In this document: positions 33,612 through 41,617 of the stretch, one piece after another | Layout: each line of letters begins with the position of its first letter | How positions within the stretch are numbered: the stretch's first letter is position 1 | NCBI GenBank assembly: GCA_023416335.1 | Contig: JAEZHY010000135.1 | Span: 1-41,617 of the forward strand | Direction of reading: 5' to 3' | Length of the DNA: 41,617 nucleotides | Origin: Pseudomonadota bacterium | GTDB lineage: Bacteria; Desulfobacterota; Syntrophobacteria; Syntrophobacterales; Syntrophobacteraceae | Program-made: the position numbers and the translations under genes | The notes under the pieces: generated by a model | Told to the model about the DNA's origin: nothing | The model's input: the letters and a program-made list of their open reading frames with translations, nothing else | Database searches by the model: none

Positions 33612-34259
33612 ATGAAAATAGAACAAATCCCGGTCGGTTTCATGCAGGTATTCTGCTATTTGATTTATGACGAACAGGCAAAAGAGGGCGTTCTGATAGA
33701 CCCTGCCGGAAACGAGGAAGATCTCGTCCAGCTTTTGAAGGACAAGGGGATCACGCTTAAATATATAGTCAATACGCACGGACACGCGGATCACACGTGT
33801 GGAAACGAACCGATTCGGCAGGCAACCGGCGCCAAGGTTGTCATGCATGCATCGGATGATGTTTACTACCAGCGGCCCGAGAGCAGGATGTTCGCCAGGA
33901 ACATGGGATTCACAACACCCGGCCCCGCGGACATTCGTGTTCAGGACGGAGAGGAACTTGCCTTCGGAAATCTCACTATGAAGTTCATCCACACGCCGGG
34001 ACACACCCAGGGGGCATGCTGCATACTGATAAACGGGAATCTCTTCACGGGCGATACGCTTTTTGTCGGAGCGGTCGGGCGAACCGATCTGCCGGGCGGA
34101 TCCTTTAAGCAGTTGATCCAGTCTCTGCAGAAACTCGTAAAAACTCTTCCGCCCGCAACCGTGGTGTGGCCCGGCCATGATTACGGCGATCAGCCCCGAT
34201 CCACTCTGGAGCGGGAGATGGAAACCAATCCATATATTTCTGAATATATGGAAGATTGA
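33612..34259 (+). CDS. Metallo-beta-lactamase-fold hydrolase (glyoxalase II-like, YcbL type)
   Basis: A 215-residue metal-dependent hydrolase. The two-metal site is complete: THGHADHT, then HTPGHTQGA, TGDTLFVGAVGRTDLPGG with the bridging Asp, and VWPGHDYGD. The short C-terminus, without the helical glutathione-binding domain of true GloB, places it with the YcbL/ETHE1-like small thioesterases. The long open frame before it is not needed: ATG 33612 follows GGAGG and starts at MKIEQIPVG. It leads a row of three closely spaced genes with the DNA-repair transferase (5-base gap) and the inositol-phosphate synthase (38-base gap). Substrate not known. Confidence 0.9.
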   Translation: MKIEQIPVGFMQVFCYLIYDEQAKEGVLIDPAGNEEDLVQLLKDKGITLKYIVNTHGHADHTCGNEPIRQATGAKVVMHASDDVYYQRPESRMFARNMGFTTPGPADIRVQDGEELAFGNLTMKFIHTPGHTQGACCILINGNLFTGDTLFVGAVGRTDLPGGSFKQLIQSLQKLVKTLPPATVVWPGHDYGDQPRSTLEREMETNPYISEYMED

Positions 34260-34264
34260 AATAT

Positions 34265-34783
34265 ATGCTCGGCTACCTGTCTTTTGAATCATCCCTCGGA
34301 TGGCTGGTGGTCGCGGAAAGCTCGGAGGGAATAGCCCTTGTGGACTTCCTCGGCCCCAAACGCCCTTCAGAGGAAGTAATTGTAAGCTCAATTCTGAGAG
34401 AATATCCGAAAGCCGCTCCGGAACCCCGGGATGATGCCGGATTGCGTGGAGAAGCCAAAGCGGCGATTCTCCGATACCTTGAGGAGAGAAAGCCGCTGCC
34501 CGGGATTCGTCTGGACCTTAGAAAGGGCACCGTGTTCGACCAAAGCGTCTGGAAGGCGATTGCCGCCATCCCCTTTGGGGAGACCCGTTCCTACACCCAG
34601 ATCGCTGCAGCAGCCGGGAGTCCGGGGGCTGTGCGGGCTGCGGGCCGGGCCTGCGGACGAAACCACGTGCCCCTTTTCATTCCGTGCCATCGGGTCGTTG
34701 CCAGTGGTGGTAAGCTGGGCGGCTTTTCCGGTGGGCTGGACATCAAACGTGCTCTGCTCGACCTGGAAAGTGCAGGGCGATAG
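34265..34783 (+). CDS. ogt: Methylated-DNA-[protein]-cysteine S-methyltransferase
   Basis: A 172-residue suicide repair protein that moves alkyl groups from O6-alkylguanine in DNA onto its own cysteine. The active site is IPCHRVV with Cys141. The helix-turn-helix and arginine finger lie in FGETRSYTQIAAAAGSP and RAAGRACGRN. The usual N-P pair just after this is Asn133-His134 here, a small departure. The C-terminal GGFSGGLDIKRALL is standard. Ogt type, without an Ada domain. ATG 34265 follows the stop of the hydrolase gene by five bases, with GGAAG before it; an upstream TTG at 34256 is possible. Symbol by similarity. Confidence 0.92.
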   Translation: MLGYLSFESSLGWLVVAESSEGIALVDFLGPKRPSEEVIVSSILREYPKAAPEPRDDAGLRGEAKAAILRYLEERKPLPGIRLDLRKGTVFDQSVWKAIAAIPFGETRSYTQIAAAAGSPGAVRAAGRACGRNHVPLFIPCHRVVASGGKLGGFSGGLDIKRALLDLESAGR

Positions 34784-34821
34784 AATCTGTTTTAGTCGAA
34801 ACGTAAAATGGAGGATCGGTT

Positions 34822-36180
34822 TTGAAAGAGGACAATCTGAAAAAGGGGGAGGCGATCAAGCCGCCGAAAGGAAAACTCGGGATTTTGATTCCTGGAATCG
34901 GGGGGGCGGTCAGCACCACCTTCGTTGCAGGGGTCGAACTTGTTCGGCGCGGTCTTGCCGAACCGGTCGGGTCGCTTACGCAGCTCGGGACCATCAGGCT
35001 CGGAAAACGCTTCGAGCACCGTGTTCCCAAGATCAAGGATTTCGTCCCCCTGGCCGGCCTGGATGACCTTGTTTTTGGCGGCTGGGACATCTACGAGGCC
35101 AATGCTTACGAGGCGGCCCTGTACGCGCGCGTGCTCAGCAGGGACCACCTTGATTCGATCAAGGATTTCCTGAGCGGGATCTCGCCGATGAAAGCGGCGT
35201 TCGATCGCCGGTTCGTCAAAAACCTCGACGGCACGCACGTGAAGGAAGCGCCGGGTCTGCGCGAACGCCTGGAAGGGCTCAAGGCCGATATCGCGGAGTT
35301 CAAGTCCAAGAACGGACTCGATCGCTGCATCATGATCTGGTGCGGCAGCACCGAAGTGCACATGAAACCCGAGGATATCCACCAGTCGATGGAAGCCCTC
35401 AACAAGGCCATCGACAATAACGATCCCCGGATCCCTTCGAGTATGCTGTACGCGATTGCGGCCCTGGAGAGCGGAGTCCCGTTTCTCAACGGCGCGCCGA
35501 ACCTTACGTTGGATATTCCCGCAATTCAGGACCTGGCCAACTCGAACGGGCTCCCGATCGCCGGTAAGGATTTCAAGACGGGCCAGACCCTGATGAAGAC
35601 CATCCTGGCCCCCGGACTGAAATCGCGCATGCTCGGGCTCGAAGGTTGGTATTCGACAAATATCCTCGGCAACCGCGACGGGTTTGTCCTCGATGACGTC
35701 GATTCGTTCAAGACCAAGGAGGAGAGCAAGCTCTCCGTGCTGGAATACATCCTGCAGCCGCACCTCTACCCGACGCTGTACAAGAATTACTATCACAAGG
35801 TCACGATCAACTATTATCCGCCCCGCGGAGACAACAAGGAAGGCTGGGACTGCATCGATATTTTCGGATGGCTCGGCTACCCGATGCAGATAAAGGTCGA
35901 TTTCCTCTGCCGCGACAGTATTCTTGCAGCTCCGCTGATCCTGGACCTGGTCCTTTTTACCGACCTCGCGCAACGGGCAGGGATGAGCGGCATCCAGGAA
36001 TGGCTTTCCTTCTATTTCAAAAGCCCGATGGTCAAGGAGAACCTCTACCCCGAGCACGATCTTTCCATCCAGTCCATGAAGCTGAAGAACACGCTCCGGT
36101 TCCTCATGGGCGAGGAACAGATCACGCACTTCGGACTCGACTATTACATGAACGAAGAAAAACCCGCCGAGAAGAGGTGA
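34822..36180 (+). CDS. ino1: Inositol-3-phosphate synthase family protein
   Basis: A 452-residue, NAD-dependent enzyme of the myo-inositol-1-phosphate synthase family, converting glucose 6-phosphate to inositol 3-phosphate. The dinucleotide loop is GILIPGIGGAVSTTFVAG near residue 20, followed by LDDLVFGGWDIYEANAYEAA, IMIWCGSTEV, LYAIAALESGVPFLNGAPN, GKDFKTGQTLMKT with the catalytic lysines, and NYYPPRGDNKEGWDCIDI. The start is TTG, with GGAGG seven bases before it. Inositol phosphate would feed phosphatidylinositol-type lipids or compatible solutes. It ends a row of three genes. Eukaryotic and actinobacterial enzymes differ in length; this form is typical of bacteria and archaea. Confidence 0.92.
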   Translation: MKEDNLKKGEAIKPPKGKLGILIPGIGGAVSTTFVAGVELVRRGLAEPVGSLTQLGTIRLGKRFEHRVPKIKDFVPLAGLDDLVFGGWDIYEANAYEAALYARVLSRDHLDSIKDFLSGISPMKAAFDRRFVKNLDGTHVKEAPGLRERLEGLKADIAEFKSKNGLDRCIMIWCGSTEVHMKPEDIHQSMEALNKAIDNNDPRIPSSMLYAIAALESGVPFLNGAPNLTLDIPAIQDLANSNGLPIAGKDFKTGQTLMKTILAPGLKSRMLGLEGWYSTNILGNRDGFVLDDVDSFKTKEESKLSVLEYILQPHLYPTLYKNYYHKVTINYYPPRGDNKEGWDCIDIFGWLGYPMQIKVDFLCRDSILAAPLILDLVLFTDLAQRAGMSGIQEWLSFYFKSPMVKENLYPEHDLSIQSMKLKNTLRFLMGEEQITHFGLDYYMNEEKPAEKR

Positions 36181-36279
36181 TGACGGTTTCTCAAGATATC
36201 GCGACCTAAGCTAAATCCCAGGATGAGTGGGCAATACATGCTCATTTGCCCACGCTAACCATATCCGCTCATACCCGCT

Positions 36280-36305
36280 GGTTCCCAAGCTCCGGCTTGG
36301 GAACC
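36280..36305. repeat. GGTTCCCAAGC/GCTTGGGAACC hairpin
   Basis: A perfect 11-bp inverted repeat with loop TCCG. It is the same hairpin as in family A, here without the rest of the element, followed by a second small pair (GGAAGCTCC/TGCTTCC). Confidence 0.8.
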
Positions 36306-36406
36306 CTGTTTTGGAAGCTCCTGCTTCCTCTCGCAAAAGCTGCGTCGATCATCCTGCATCTTTATACCGAAATAGAAATAGTTTGTGGCAATCTGAACAA
36401 AAACGT

Positions 36407-36415
36407 CATATTATG
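36407..36415. promoter_or_regulatory. Possible Zur-type operator core CATATTATG
   Basis: A palindrome 44 bases before the zinc importer start, in an AT-rich stretch. Zinc importers are usually repressed by Zur at AT-rich palindromes, but this sequence does not match a consensus closely. Confidence 0.25.
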
Positions 36416-36458
36416 AAATGTTCACTACTTTGAGTTCGCTCCTGAATTGAGGCGAAAT

Positions 36459-37367
36459 ATGCAAAAACTTCTGAGAAAACCAATATTGTCCGTGCTCCTG
36501 GCGGTCGCGGTCGGCTTTGCACTGATTAGGCCGGCTTCCGCGATGGCGGATCCGGTTCCGGTTACGGTAAGCATAGTTCCCCAAAAGTATTTCGTTGAAA
36601 AGATAGGCGGCAGCTTCGTTGAAGTCGAGGTTATGGTTCCTCCGGGGGCTACGCCCGAGCAGTATGAACCGAAACCGAAACAGATGGCCGCGGTCGGTAA
36701 ATCGAGAATTTACTTTGCATGCGGAGTGCCGTTCGAGAAGTTCTGGCTGGAAAGGATCGCGTCGTCCAATCCAAAGATGGAGATCGTGCATACCGATCGG
36801 TTTGTGGAAAAGCGCGAAATGGAGGCCCATTCCGACGCGGGGCACGTTCACGGCGCAGGTGCCCATGAAGACGGTGAGGCCAAAGATCCGCATGTCTGGC
36901 TCTCGCCTCCGCTCGTTATGCTGGAGTCCCGCGCGGTTTTCGAAGCCCTTGCAGCAAACGATCCGCAGAACCGCGGATCTTATGAAGACAATTACAGGAA
37001 GTTCATTTCCGAACTGGCGGATCTGGACGTTTCGATTTCACATATGTTTGCGGGAAAAACGGGGTCGTTCATGGTTTTTCATCCCGCTTGGGGGTACTTT
37101 GCCGACGCGTACGGACTCAAGCAGGTGCCCGTCGAAGTGGAAGGGAAGGAACCCAAGGCAAGGGACTTGGACAACCTGATCAAACGGGCACGGGAACTGA
37201 ATGTGAAAAGCATTTTCGTTCAACCCCAGTATTCTCCCAAGGCTGCTCAAACCATAGCGGACGCGGTTGGGGCCAAACTGGTATATGCCGACGACCTCGC
37301 TCCCGACTGGGAGAAGAACCTGCGCCAGGTCGCAGAGCAGATTGCTGCTGCTCTTGGCGGGAAGTAA
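36459..37367 (+). CDS. znuA: Zinc/manganese ABC transporter, substrate-binding protein (ZnuA-like)
   Basis: A 302-residue periplasmic metal receptor of the A-1 cluster. Residues 1-28 form a signal peptide (VLLAVAVGFALIRPASA). Typical elements are VSIVPQKYFVEKIGG, the VPPGATPEQYEPKPKQM helix, a His/Asp-rich loop (HSDAGHVHGAGAHEDGE) before DPHVWLSPP, then VFHPAWGYFADAYGLKQVPVE and IFVQPQYSPKAAQTIAD. The acidic His-rich loop favours zinc over manganese. ATG 36459 has TGAGG at good spacing; a TTG at 36447 is discounted. First of znuACB, 13 bases before znuC. Confidence 0.93.
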   Translation: MQKLLRKPILSVLLAVAVGFALIRPASAMADPVPVTVSIVPQKYFVEKIGGSFVEVEVMVPPGATPEQYEPKPKQMAAVGKSRIYFACGVPFEKFWLERIASSNPKMEIVHTDRFVEKREMEAHSDAGHVHGAGAHEDGEAKDPHVWLSPPLVMLESRAVFEALAANDPQNRGSYEDNYRKFISELADLDVSISHMFAGKTGSFMVFHPAWGYFADAYGLKQVPVEVEGKEPKARDLDNLIKRARELNVKSIFVQPQYSPKAAQTIADAVGAKLVYADDLAPDWEKNLRQVAEQIAAALGGK

Positions 37368-37380
37368 GAGGAATACGTCG

Positions 37381-38148
37381 ATGTCCACTCCCGCAATCGA
37401 AGTCAGCAATGTCTCTTTCTATTACAACAGCCATCCTATTCTGGTTGATGTGAACCTTTCCGTAAAAGAAGGGGATTTCCTGGCCATAATCGGACCGAAC
37501 GGCAGCGGCAAGACGACCCTGCTCAAGATCATTCTTGGTATTCTGAAGCCCGCGCAGGGCAGGGTGAGAGTTTTCGGCCAAGGTCCGTCCGAACACTCGG
37601 GGCTCGTGGGCTATGTTCCTCAGGACACGGGCATCAATAAAGGTTTTCCGATTTCCGTGACGGATGTGACCCTCATGGGCCGGCTGGGCCATCCCGGCAG
37701 AGTCCGCCGCTACACCGGTGAAGATCGCGAGTGCGCCAGGCATGTGCTCGAAAAAGTTGGAATGTGGGACTATCGCGACCGTCCGATAGGAAAGCTGTCG
37801 GGAGGCCAGAGGCAACGGGTGTTGATCGCGAGGGCGCTGGCCGCCGAACCGAAAATACTGCTCATGGATGAGCCCACGGCAAGCGTGGATGCAAAGTTCC
37901 AGACGGACCTCTATGCATTCCTCAAAGAGCTGAACGCAACCATAACCATAGTAATCGTCAGCCACGATATGAGCGTCCTGTCTAGTTACATCAAATCGGT
38001 TGCCTGCCTCAACCAGACGCTTTTCCACCATGATGCGGCCGAACTTACGGACGAAATGATCCATTCCGCCTACCACTGCCCTGTCGATCTGATTGCCCAC
38101 GGTATGCCGCACCGCGTTCTGCGCAAGCACGACCACGAGGAATCCTGA
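37381..38148 (+). CDS. znuC: Zinc/manganese ABC transporter, ATP-binding protein (ZnuC-like)
   Basis: A 255-residue ATPase. Walker A is GPNGSGKTT (about residue 40), the Q-loop is VGYVPQDTG, the signature is LSGGQRQRV, Walker B is ILLMDEPTASVD, and the switch histidine is in IVSHD. It also has the metal-family feature that the C-terminus is His-rich (YHCPV, HGMPHRVLRKHDHEES), which may bind metal. The open frame extends upstream into znuA, but MSTPAIEVSN at 37381 is the family start. Four bases separate it from znuB. Confidence 0.94.
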   Translation: MSTPAIEVSNVSFYYNSHPILVDVNLSVKEGDFLAIIGPNGSGKTTLLKIILGILKPAQGRVRVFGQGPSEHSGLVGYVPQDTGINKGFPISVTDVTLMGRLGHPGRVRRYTGEDRECARHVLEKVGMWDYRDRPIGKLSGGQRQRVLIARALAAEPKILLMDEPTASVDAKFQTDLYAFLKELNATITIVIVSHDMSVLSSYIKSVACLNQTLFHHDAAELTDEMIHSAYHCPVDLIAHGMPHRVLRKHDHEES

Positions 38149-38152
38149 ACAC

Positions 38153-38971
38153 ATGTTCGAGGCTTTTCAATCCGAATTCATGCGCAATGCTCTCTATGCC
38201 GGTCTGTTGACCAGCATCGCGTGCGGCATCATTGGTACCCTGGTGGTGGTGAACCGGATCGTTTTCATCTCCGGGGGAATCGCTCATGCCGCTTACGGCG
38301 GGATCGGCATTGCGTTCTTTTTCAAGATTCCGCCTCTGGCCGGAGCTGCCGGGTTTGCATTGGTTATAGCGATGATCATGTCGGCGGTGACCCTCAGCAA
38401 CAAGCAGAGAGCGGACACCGTCATAGGCGTGCTGTGGGCCGTGGGAATGGCCCTGGGAATAATTCTGATAGACCTCACGTCGGGCTACAACGTTGATTTG
38501 ATGAGCTACCTGTTCGGGAGCATTCTCGCGGTTCCGCGTGCCGATCTCCTGATGATGGGATTGATAGATGTCGGTGTGGTGGTGATCGTTTTATCCCTGT
38601 ACAACAGCTTCCTCGCGATGTCGTTTGACGAGGAGTTTTCCAAGGCTATGGGGATCCGGGTCAATGTGCTCTATTACGTTCTGCTCGGTATGATCGCGCT
38701 CTCCGTGATTATGCTCATCAGACTCGTCGGGCTGATACTCGTAATCGCACTCCTGACGATTCCGCCGTTCATTGCGGAAAAGTTCTGCCGTTCGCTCAAG
38801 GAAATGATGGTGGTTTCGGTCCTTTTGAACTGCATATTTTCCCTTGCCGGACTGTGGTTTTCCTACAGCTTCAACCTGACTTCCGGGGCCGCAATAATCA
38901 TGGTTGCGGCAGTCTTTTTTTTCATTTCAGTCTTTTTCGAATATGCAAAGGACCGTCTCACGAAAGCCTGA
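38153..38971 (+). CDS. znuB: Zinc/manganese ABC transporter, permease (ZnuB-like)
   Basis: A 272-residue integral membrane protein with about eight to nine helices, of the ABC-3 family. Signature parts seen: LYAGLLTSIACGIIGTLVVV, the SGGIAHAAYGGIG loop that couples to the ATPase, VGMALGIILIDLTSGYNVDLMSYLFG, and LLGMIALSVIMLIRLVGLIL. The start ATG lies four bases after the znuC stop. It is the last gene of znuACB; no clear terminator follows. Confidence 0.94.
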   Translation: MFEAFQSEFMRNALYAGLLTSIACGIIGTLVVVNRIVFISGGIAHAAYGGIGIAFFFKIPPLAGAAGFALVIAMIMSAVTLSNKQRADTVIGVLWAVGMALGIILIDLTSGYNVDLMSYLFGSILAVPRADLLMMGLIDVGVVVIVLSLYNSFLAMSFDEEFSKAMGIRVNVLYYVLLGMIALSVIMLIRLVGLILVIALLTIPPFIAEKFCRSLKEMMVVSVLLNCIFSLAGLWFSYSFNLTSGAAIIMVAAVFFFISVFFEYAKDRLTKA

Positions 38972-39137
38972 GAGGAATCCACTAGCGTACTGATAATTTT
39001 GAGAATACCTGATAACGGTTCTTGTATTAATCTCATAAACTTGATAAGTTCCTCGCGCTGAATTCCGGAAATCGGATCAGCTCCTTAATTTCCGGCTTAT
39101 ACGCCGGCCAATCAAACTGGGCAGAGGTCTTAACCAT

Positions 39138-40466
39138 ATGAAAATAGCAGTCATCGGAACCGGATACGTGGGACTGGTAAGCGGCGCATGCCTTGCCGAA
39201 TTCGGCCATGAAGTAACGTGTATAGATCTCGATCAATCGAAGATCGATCGGCTCAAGGACGGAAATATTCCGATCTACGAACCGGGTCTCGAAGCGGTGG
39301 TCAAGAAGAACACGCAGGCGGGGCGCCTCATATTCTCAACGGAATACAGTCCCGGAATACCCCAGGCCGAGGTTATTTTCATCTCGGTCGGCACGCCCGC
39401 ATCCCGCCGCGGCGACGGATACGCAGACCTGACCTATGTTTATGAAGCCGCCCGGCAACTGGCTCCCTATCTGAGGGACTACACGGTTGTGGTGAACAAG
39501 AGCACGGTTCCCGTGGGCACTGCCGCCCAGGTCAGGCGCATTATTTCAGAAACGAACCCCGAAGCGAGCTTTGACGTTGCGAGCAACCCCGAATTCCTGA
39601 GAGAAGGCGCGGCAATCAACGACTTTATGCGGCCCGACCGCGTCGTGCTGGGCGTAAACTCCAAAAAAGCCGAAGAAACCCTGCAGGCAGTCTACAGGCC
39701 GCTCTACCTGATTGAGACGCCGTTTGTCCTTACAACGGTTGAAACGGCCGAATTAATCAAGTATGCGGCCAATGCATTCCTGGCCACCAAGATCAGCTTC
39801 ATCAACGAAATAGCCAATCTCTGCGAAGAGATCGGGGGCAATGTTCAGGATGTGGCGCGAGGCATCGGCCTCGACGGCAGAATCGGCAGAAAATTCCTGC
39901 ACGCCGGTCCCGGTTACGGCGGGTCCTGCTTTCCCAAGGACACCCAGGCCCTGCTGCGAATTGCCCAGGAAAACGGAGTTGCCTGCCGCATCATCGAAGC
40001 AGTGATTGAAGTGAACTCAGCCCAGAAGGCGCGAATGACCCGAAAGATCAAGCAGGCGCTCGGCGGAGATGAAGGCGGCAAGACGATTGCGGTGCTTGGC
40101 CTCGCTTTCAAACCGGAGACCGACGACATTCGTGACGCTCCTGCGATCACCATAATTTCGAAGCTCGTCGAACATGGCGCCACGGTTCGAGCCCACGATC
40201 CCCAGGCAATGGAAGAATCGGCCAAGCTGCTCGCGGGCGTGAAGTTCTGTTCGAACCCCTATGAAGCATGCGAAGGCGCGGATGCCGTTGTGCTCATGAC
40301 GGAGTGGAATGAGTACCGTGCCCTCGACCTGCTGCGCATCAAAAGCGCACTCAAAAAGCCCGTCTTCGTCGATTTGCGAAACGTGTACCGTCCGGCGGCG
40401 ATGAAGCAGCTTGGCTTCTGCTACTACAGCGTGGGAAGAGTTTCGGTTGAGAACCAGAATGCATGA
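39138..40466 (+). CDS. ugd: UDP-glucose 6-dehydrogenase
   Basis: A 442-residue enzyme oxidising UDP-glucose twice to UDP-glucuronate, a precursor of capsule, exopolysaccharide and lipid-A decoration. It has the NAD loop MKIAVIGTGYVGLVSGA at the very start, STVPVGTA, NPEFLREGAAINDFM, the catalytic GGSCFPKDT with Cys264, and the C-terminal LAFKPETDDIRDAPA and VVLMTEWNEY. Length is typical. The ATG overlaps no other gene and begins after a 166-base gap. Its last eight bases overlap the next gene. Its place beside a glutaminyl cyclotransferase does not suggest a shared pathway. Confidence 0.97.
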   Translation: MKIAVIGTGYVGLVSGACLAEFGHEVTCIDLDQSKIDRLKDGNIPIYEPGLEAVVKKNTQAGRLIFSTEYSPGIPQAEVIFISVGTPASRRGDGYADLTYVYEAARQLAPYLRDYTVVVNKSTVPVGTAAQVRRIISETNPEASFDVASNPEFLREGAAINDFMRPDRVVLGVNSKKAEETLQAVYRPLYLIETPFVLTTVETAELIKYAANAFLATKISFINEIANLCEEIGGNVQDVARGIGLDGRIGRKFLHAGPGYGGSCFPKDTQALLRIAQENGVACRIIEAVIEVNSAQKARMTRKIKQALGGDEGGKTIAVLGLAFKPETDDIRDAPAITIISKLVEHGATVRAHDPQAMEESAKLLAGVKFCSNPYEACEGADAVVLMTEWNEYRALDLLRIKSALKKPVFVDLRNVYRPAAMKQLGFCYYSVGRVSVENQNA

Positions 40467-41325
40467 GAGCAGGTTGGCTCTCGCCTTTTTTTGCTTTCTG
40501 CTGATATTTTCATTTGTCTTGTTCGGGCAGGAGATCCTATTCCGAGTAACGGGGGATTCCTGCCCGTTTGCTTTAGCCCAGCAGGATTCCTCGCCGAAGG
40601 ATTCTCAGAATCCCGAGTCTCCACCCGTACCGGCGTACACCGTCAAGATTGTCAAAGAGTACCCCCACGATCCTGAAGCATTTACCGAGGGCCTGGTCTT
40701 CGCAAATGGTTTCATGTTCGAGAGCACGGGACTGAACGGCAGGTCGAGCCTGCGCAAGGTGGAACTCGAAACCGGACGTATCGTGCAGAAATATTCCATG
40801 CCGAACCGGTTTTTTGGGGAAGGTCTGACATTCCGGCAAGGGGAACTCATCCAACTCACCTGGCGCTCGAACACGGGATTCGTCTACAATCCCGCGACTT
40901 TTACCGTCCAGAGGCAATTCACTTACAATTCCGAAGGATGGGGGCTGACCCATGATGGAAATAATCTCATCATGAGCAGCGGAGGCAACAAGCTGACGTA
41001 TCTCAATCCCGAGACTTTCTCAGTGGAGAAGGTCCTGCCCGTGACCAGCAAGGGAAAACCGGTCCAGCTCCTGAACGAACTCGAATACATGAAGGGCGAG
41101 ATCTTCGCAAATATCTGGCTGAAAGACGTCGTGGCGAGAATATCGCCGAAAACGGGTGAAGTGACCGGCTGGATCGAGATGTCGAGCCTGAGGATGGCCC
41201 TTCCGCCTGGAAACAATGCCGAAGTCCTCAACGGGATTGCCTACGATGCCGAAGGAGACAGGATCTTTGTAACAGGCAAATTCTGGCCGAAAATCTACCA
41301 GGTTGAGATCGTCAAATCGGAATAG
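40459..41325 (+). CDS. Glutaminyl-peptide cyclotransferase (bacterial beta-propeller type)
   Basis: A 288-residue exported enzyme of the plant/bacterial glutamine cyclotransferase family, forming pyroglutamate from N-terminal glutamine. Residues 1-41 include a membrane-spanning signal (LALAFFCFLLIFSFVLFG). The propeller domain carries the family marks YPHDPEAFTEGLVF, ESTGLNGRSSLR, FGEGLTF, QLTWRSNTGFVY, EGWGLTHDG, LNELEYMKGEIFANIW and LNGIAYD. ATG 40459 lies eight bases inside ugd, with only weak GAGAA upstream; coupling is probable. No lipobox at the cleavage region. Physiological substrate unknown. Confidence 0.92.
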   Translation: MHESRLALAFFCFLLIFSFVLFGQEILFRVTGDSCPFALAQQDSSPKDSQNPESPPVPAYTVKIVKEYPHDPEAFTEGLVFANGFMFESTGLNGRSSLRKVELETGRIVQKYSMPNRFFGEGLTFRQGELIQLTWRSNTGFVYNPATFTVQRQFTYNSEGWGLTHDGNNLIMSSGGNKLTYLNPETFSVEKVLPVTSKGKPVQLLNELEYMKGEIFANIWLKDVVARISPKTGEVTGWIEMSSLRMALPPGNNAEVLNGIAYDAEGDRIFVTGKFWPKIYQVEIVKSE

Positions 41326-41435
41326 CCCGGATTCGCCTCGTGCCGTTCACTTTTCTGAAGTTTCATAAGGGCAAAGCTGCCACGCTACCGGCCCGGTTTG
41401 AAACGAGAGTGAAAACTTCAACCCCATTGAGTTGA

Positions 41436-41457
41436 GGCACGGTTTTCTGACCGTGCC
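41436..41457. repeat. Small inverted repeat near the right end
   Basis: GGCACGGT (41436-41443) pairs perfectly with ACCGTGCC (41450-41457) around a TTTCTG loop. It lies between two convergent genes and might end transcription, but no T tract follows. Confidence 0.5.
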
Positions 41458-41524
41458 GGCCCCCGGAGCCGTGAAATGGCTCGGTCGGGAAACCGCCCCA
41501 TGACCGAATTTGAATTGAGGATCG

Positions 41525-41617
41525 TTATATACCGATATCGTCGTTGGTAAATGCCTGAAAACCGCTTTTGGTGACCCTCCACAGCTTGTCCTTTTCTGAA
41601 TAGGCCCACTTCTGGGT
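41525..41617 (-). CDS. C-terminal end of an unidentified gene (runs off the window)
   Basis: Reading the minus strand from the right edge gives 30 codons ending KSGFQAFTNDDIGI and a TAA at 41527-41525. Composition looks protein-like (many charged residues, two Trp) and the frame is open to the edge. The gene starts outside the window and is too short to name. A minus-strand frame with an ATG in another phase over the same bases looks less natural. Confidence 0.5.
   Translation of the reverse strand, partial: TQKWAYSEKDKLWRVTKSGFQAFTNDDIGI

Noticed and set aside
34792..36129. A 445-codon minus-strand frame opposite the inositol-phosphate synthase
   Set aside because: Antisense shadow of a well-recognised gene; it has no family resemblance and no ribosome site.
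41418..41609. Minus-strand 63-codon frame with its own ATG at the right edge
   Set aside because: Another phase gives a more natural protein tail open to the window edge; this one crosses a hairpin and has poor composition.

Overview
The window looks like chromosome from a strictly anaerobic, diderm bacterium, most likely Desulfobacterota/'Deltaproteobacteria' of the Syntrophobacter kind. This rests on gene content only: a corrinoid-dependent methyl-transfer pair, two TRAP-type solute-binding proteins, gamma and delta subunits of a 2-oxoacid:ferredoxin oxidoreductase, the remA-gmk pair and a long SBBP beta-propeller protein. No marker gene fixes the species. I see no rRNA, tRNA, CRISPR array, phage gene or transposase.

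Layout. (1) 1-7.8 kb: on the minus strand, a UroD-like methyltransferase with its corrinoid protein and a GntR/FCD regulator; divergently, a complete TRAP transporter (P-Q-M) and then a second, orphan P subunit. Together they read as a regulated uptake and demethylation module for an organic acid. (2) 8.1-12.6 kb: two large soluble sensor proteins, a PAS-rich histidine kinase and a REC-PAS-GAF-kinase. (3) 13.2-17.0 kb: remA-gmk-rlmB on plus, facing chrA-yggS on minus; rlmB and yggS overlap tail to tail. (4) 17.9-21.6 kb: a minus-strand thiazole-synthesis operon thiF-thiG-thiH-thiS, led by a TPP riboswitch whose terminator and competing antiterminator can both be traced; thiS is separated from thiH by about 600 bases of repeats. 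(5) 22.4-28.9 kb: an AI-2E-type membrane protein, a DegP/HtrA protease, the SBBP propeller protein and an NmrA-like NAD(P) protein. (6) 29.2-33.4 kb: small unknown genes, a possible toxin-antitoxin pair (55-residue protein plus GNAT acetyltransferase), the orphan PorG/PorD pair and a flavin-binding-split-barrel protein. (7) 33.6-41.3 kb: metallo-beta-lactamase-fold hydrolase, O6-alkylguanine transferase and inositol-phosphate synthase in a row, then a znuACB zinc importer, UDP-glucose dehydrogenase and glutaminyl cyclotransferase. A truncated minus-strand gene enters at the right edge.

A striking feature is the density of non-coding repeats between genes. At least three hairpin-bearing families recur: A (about 127-151 bases), B (about 49-base core inside a larger composite) and C (about 50-85 bases). 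They appear in both orientations and never inside a confident gene, though a tandem repeat reaches the end of thiH. They account for most of the long gaps.
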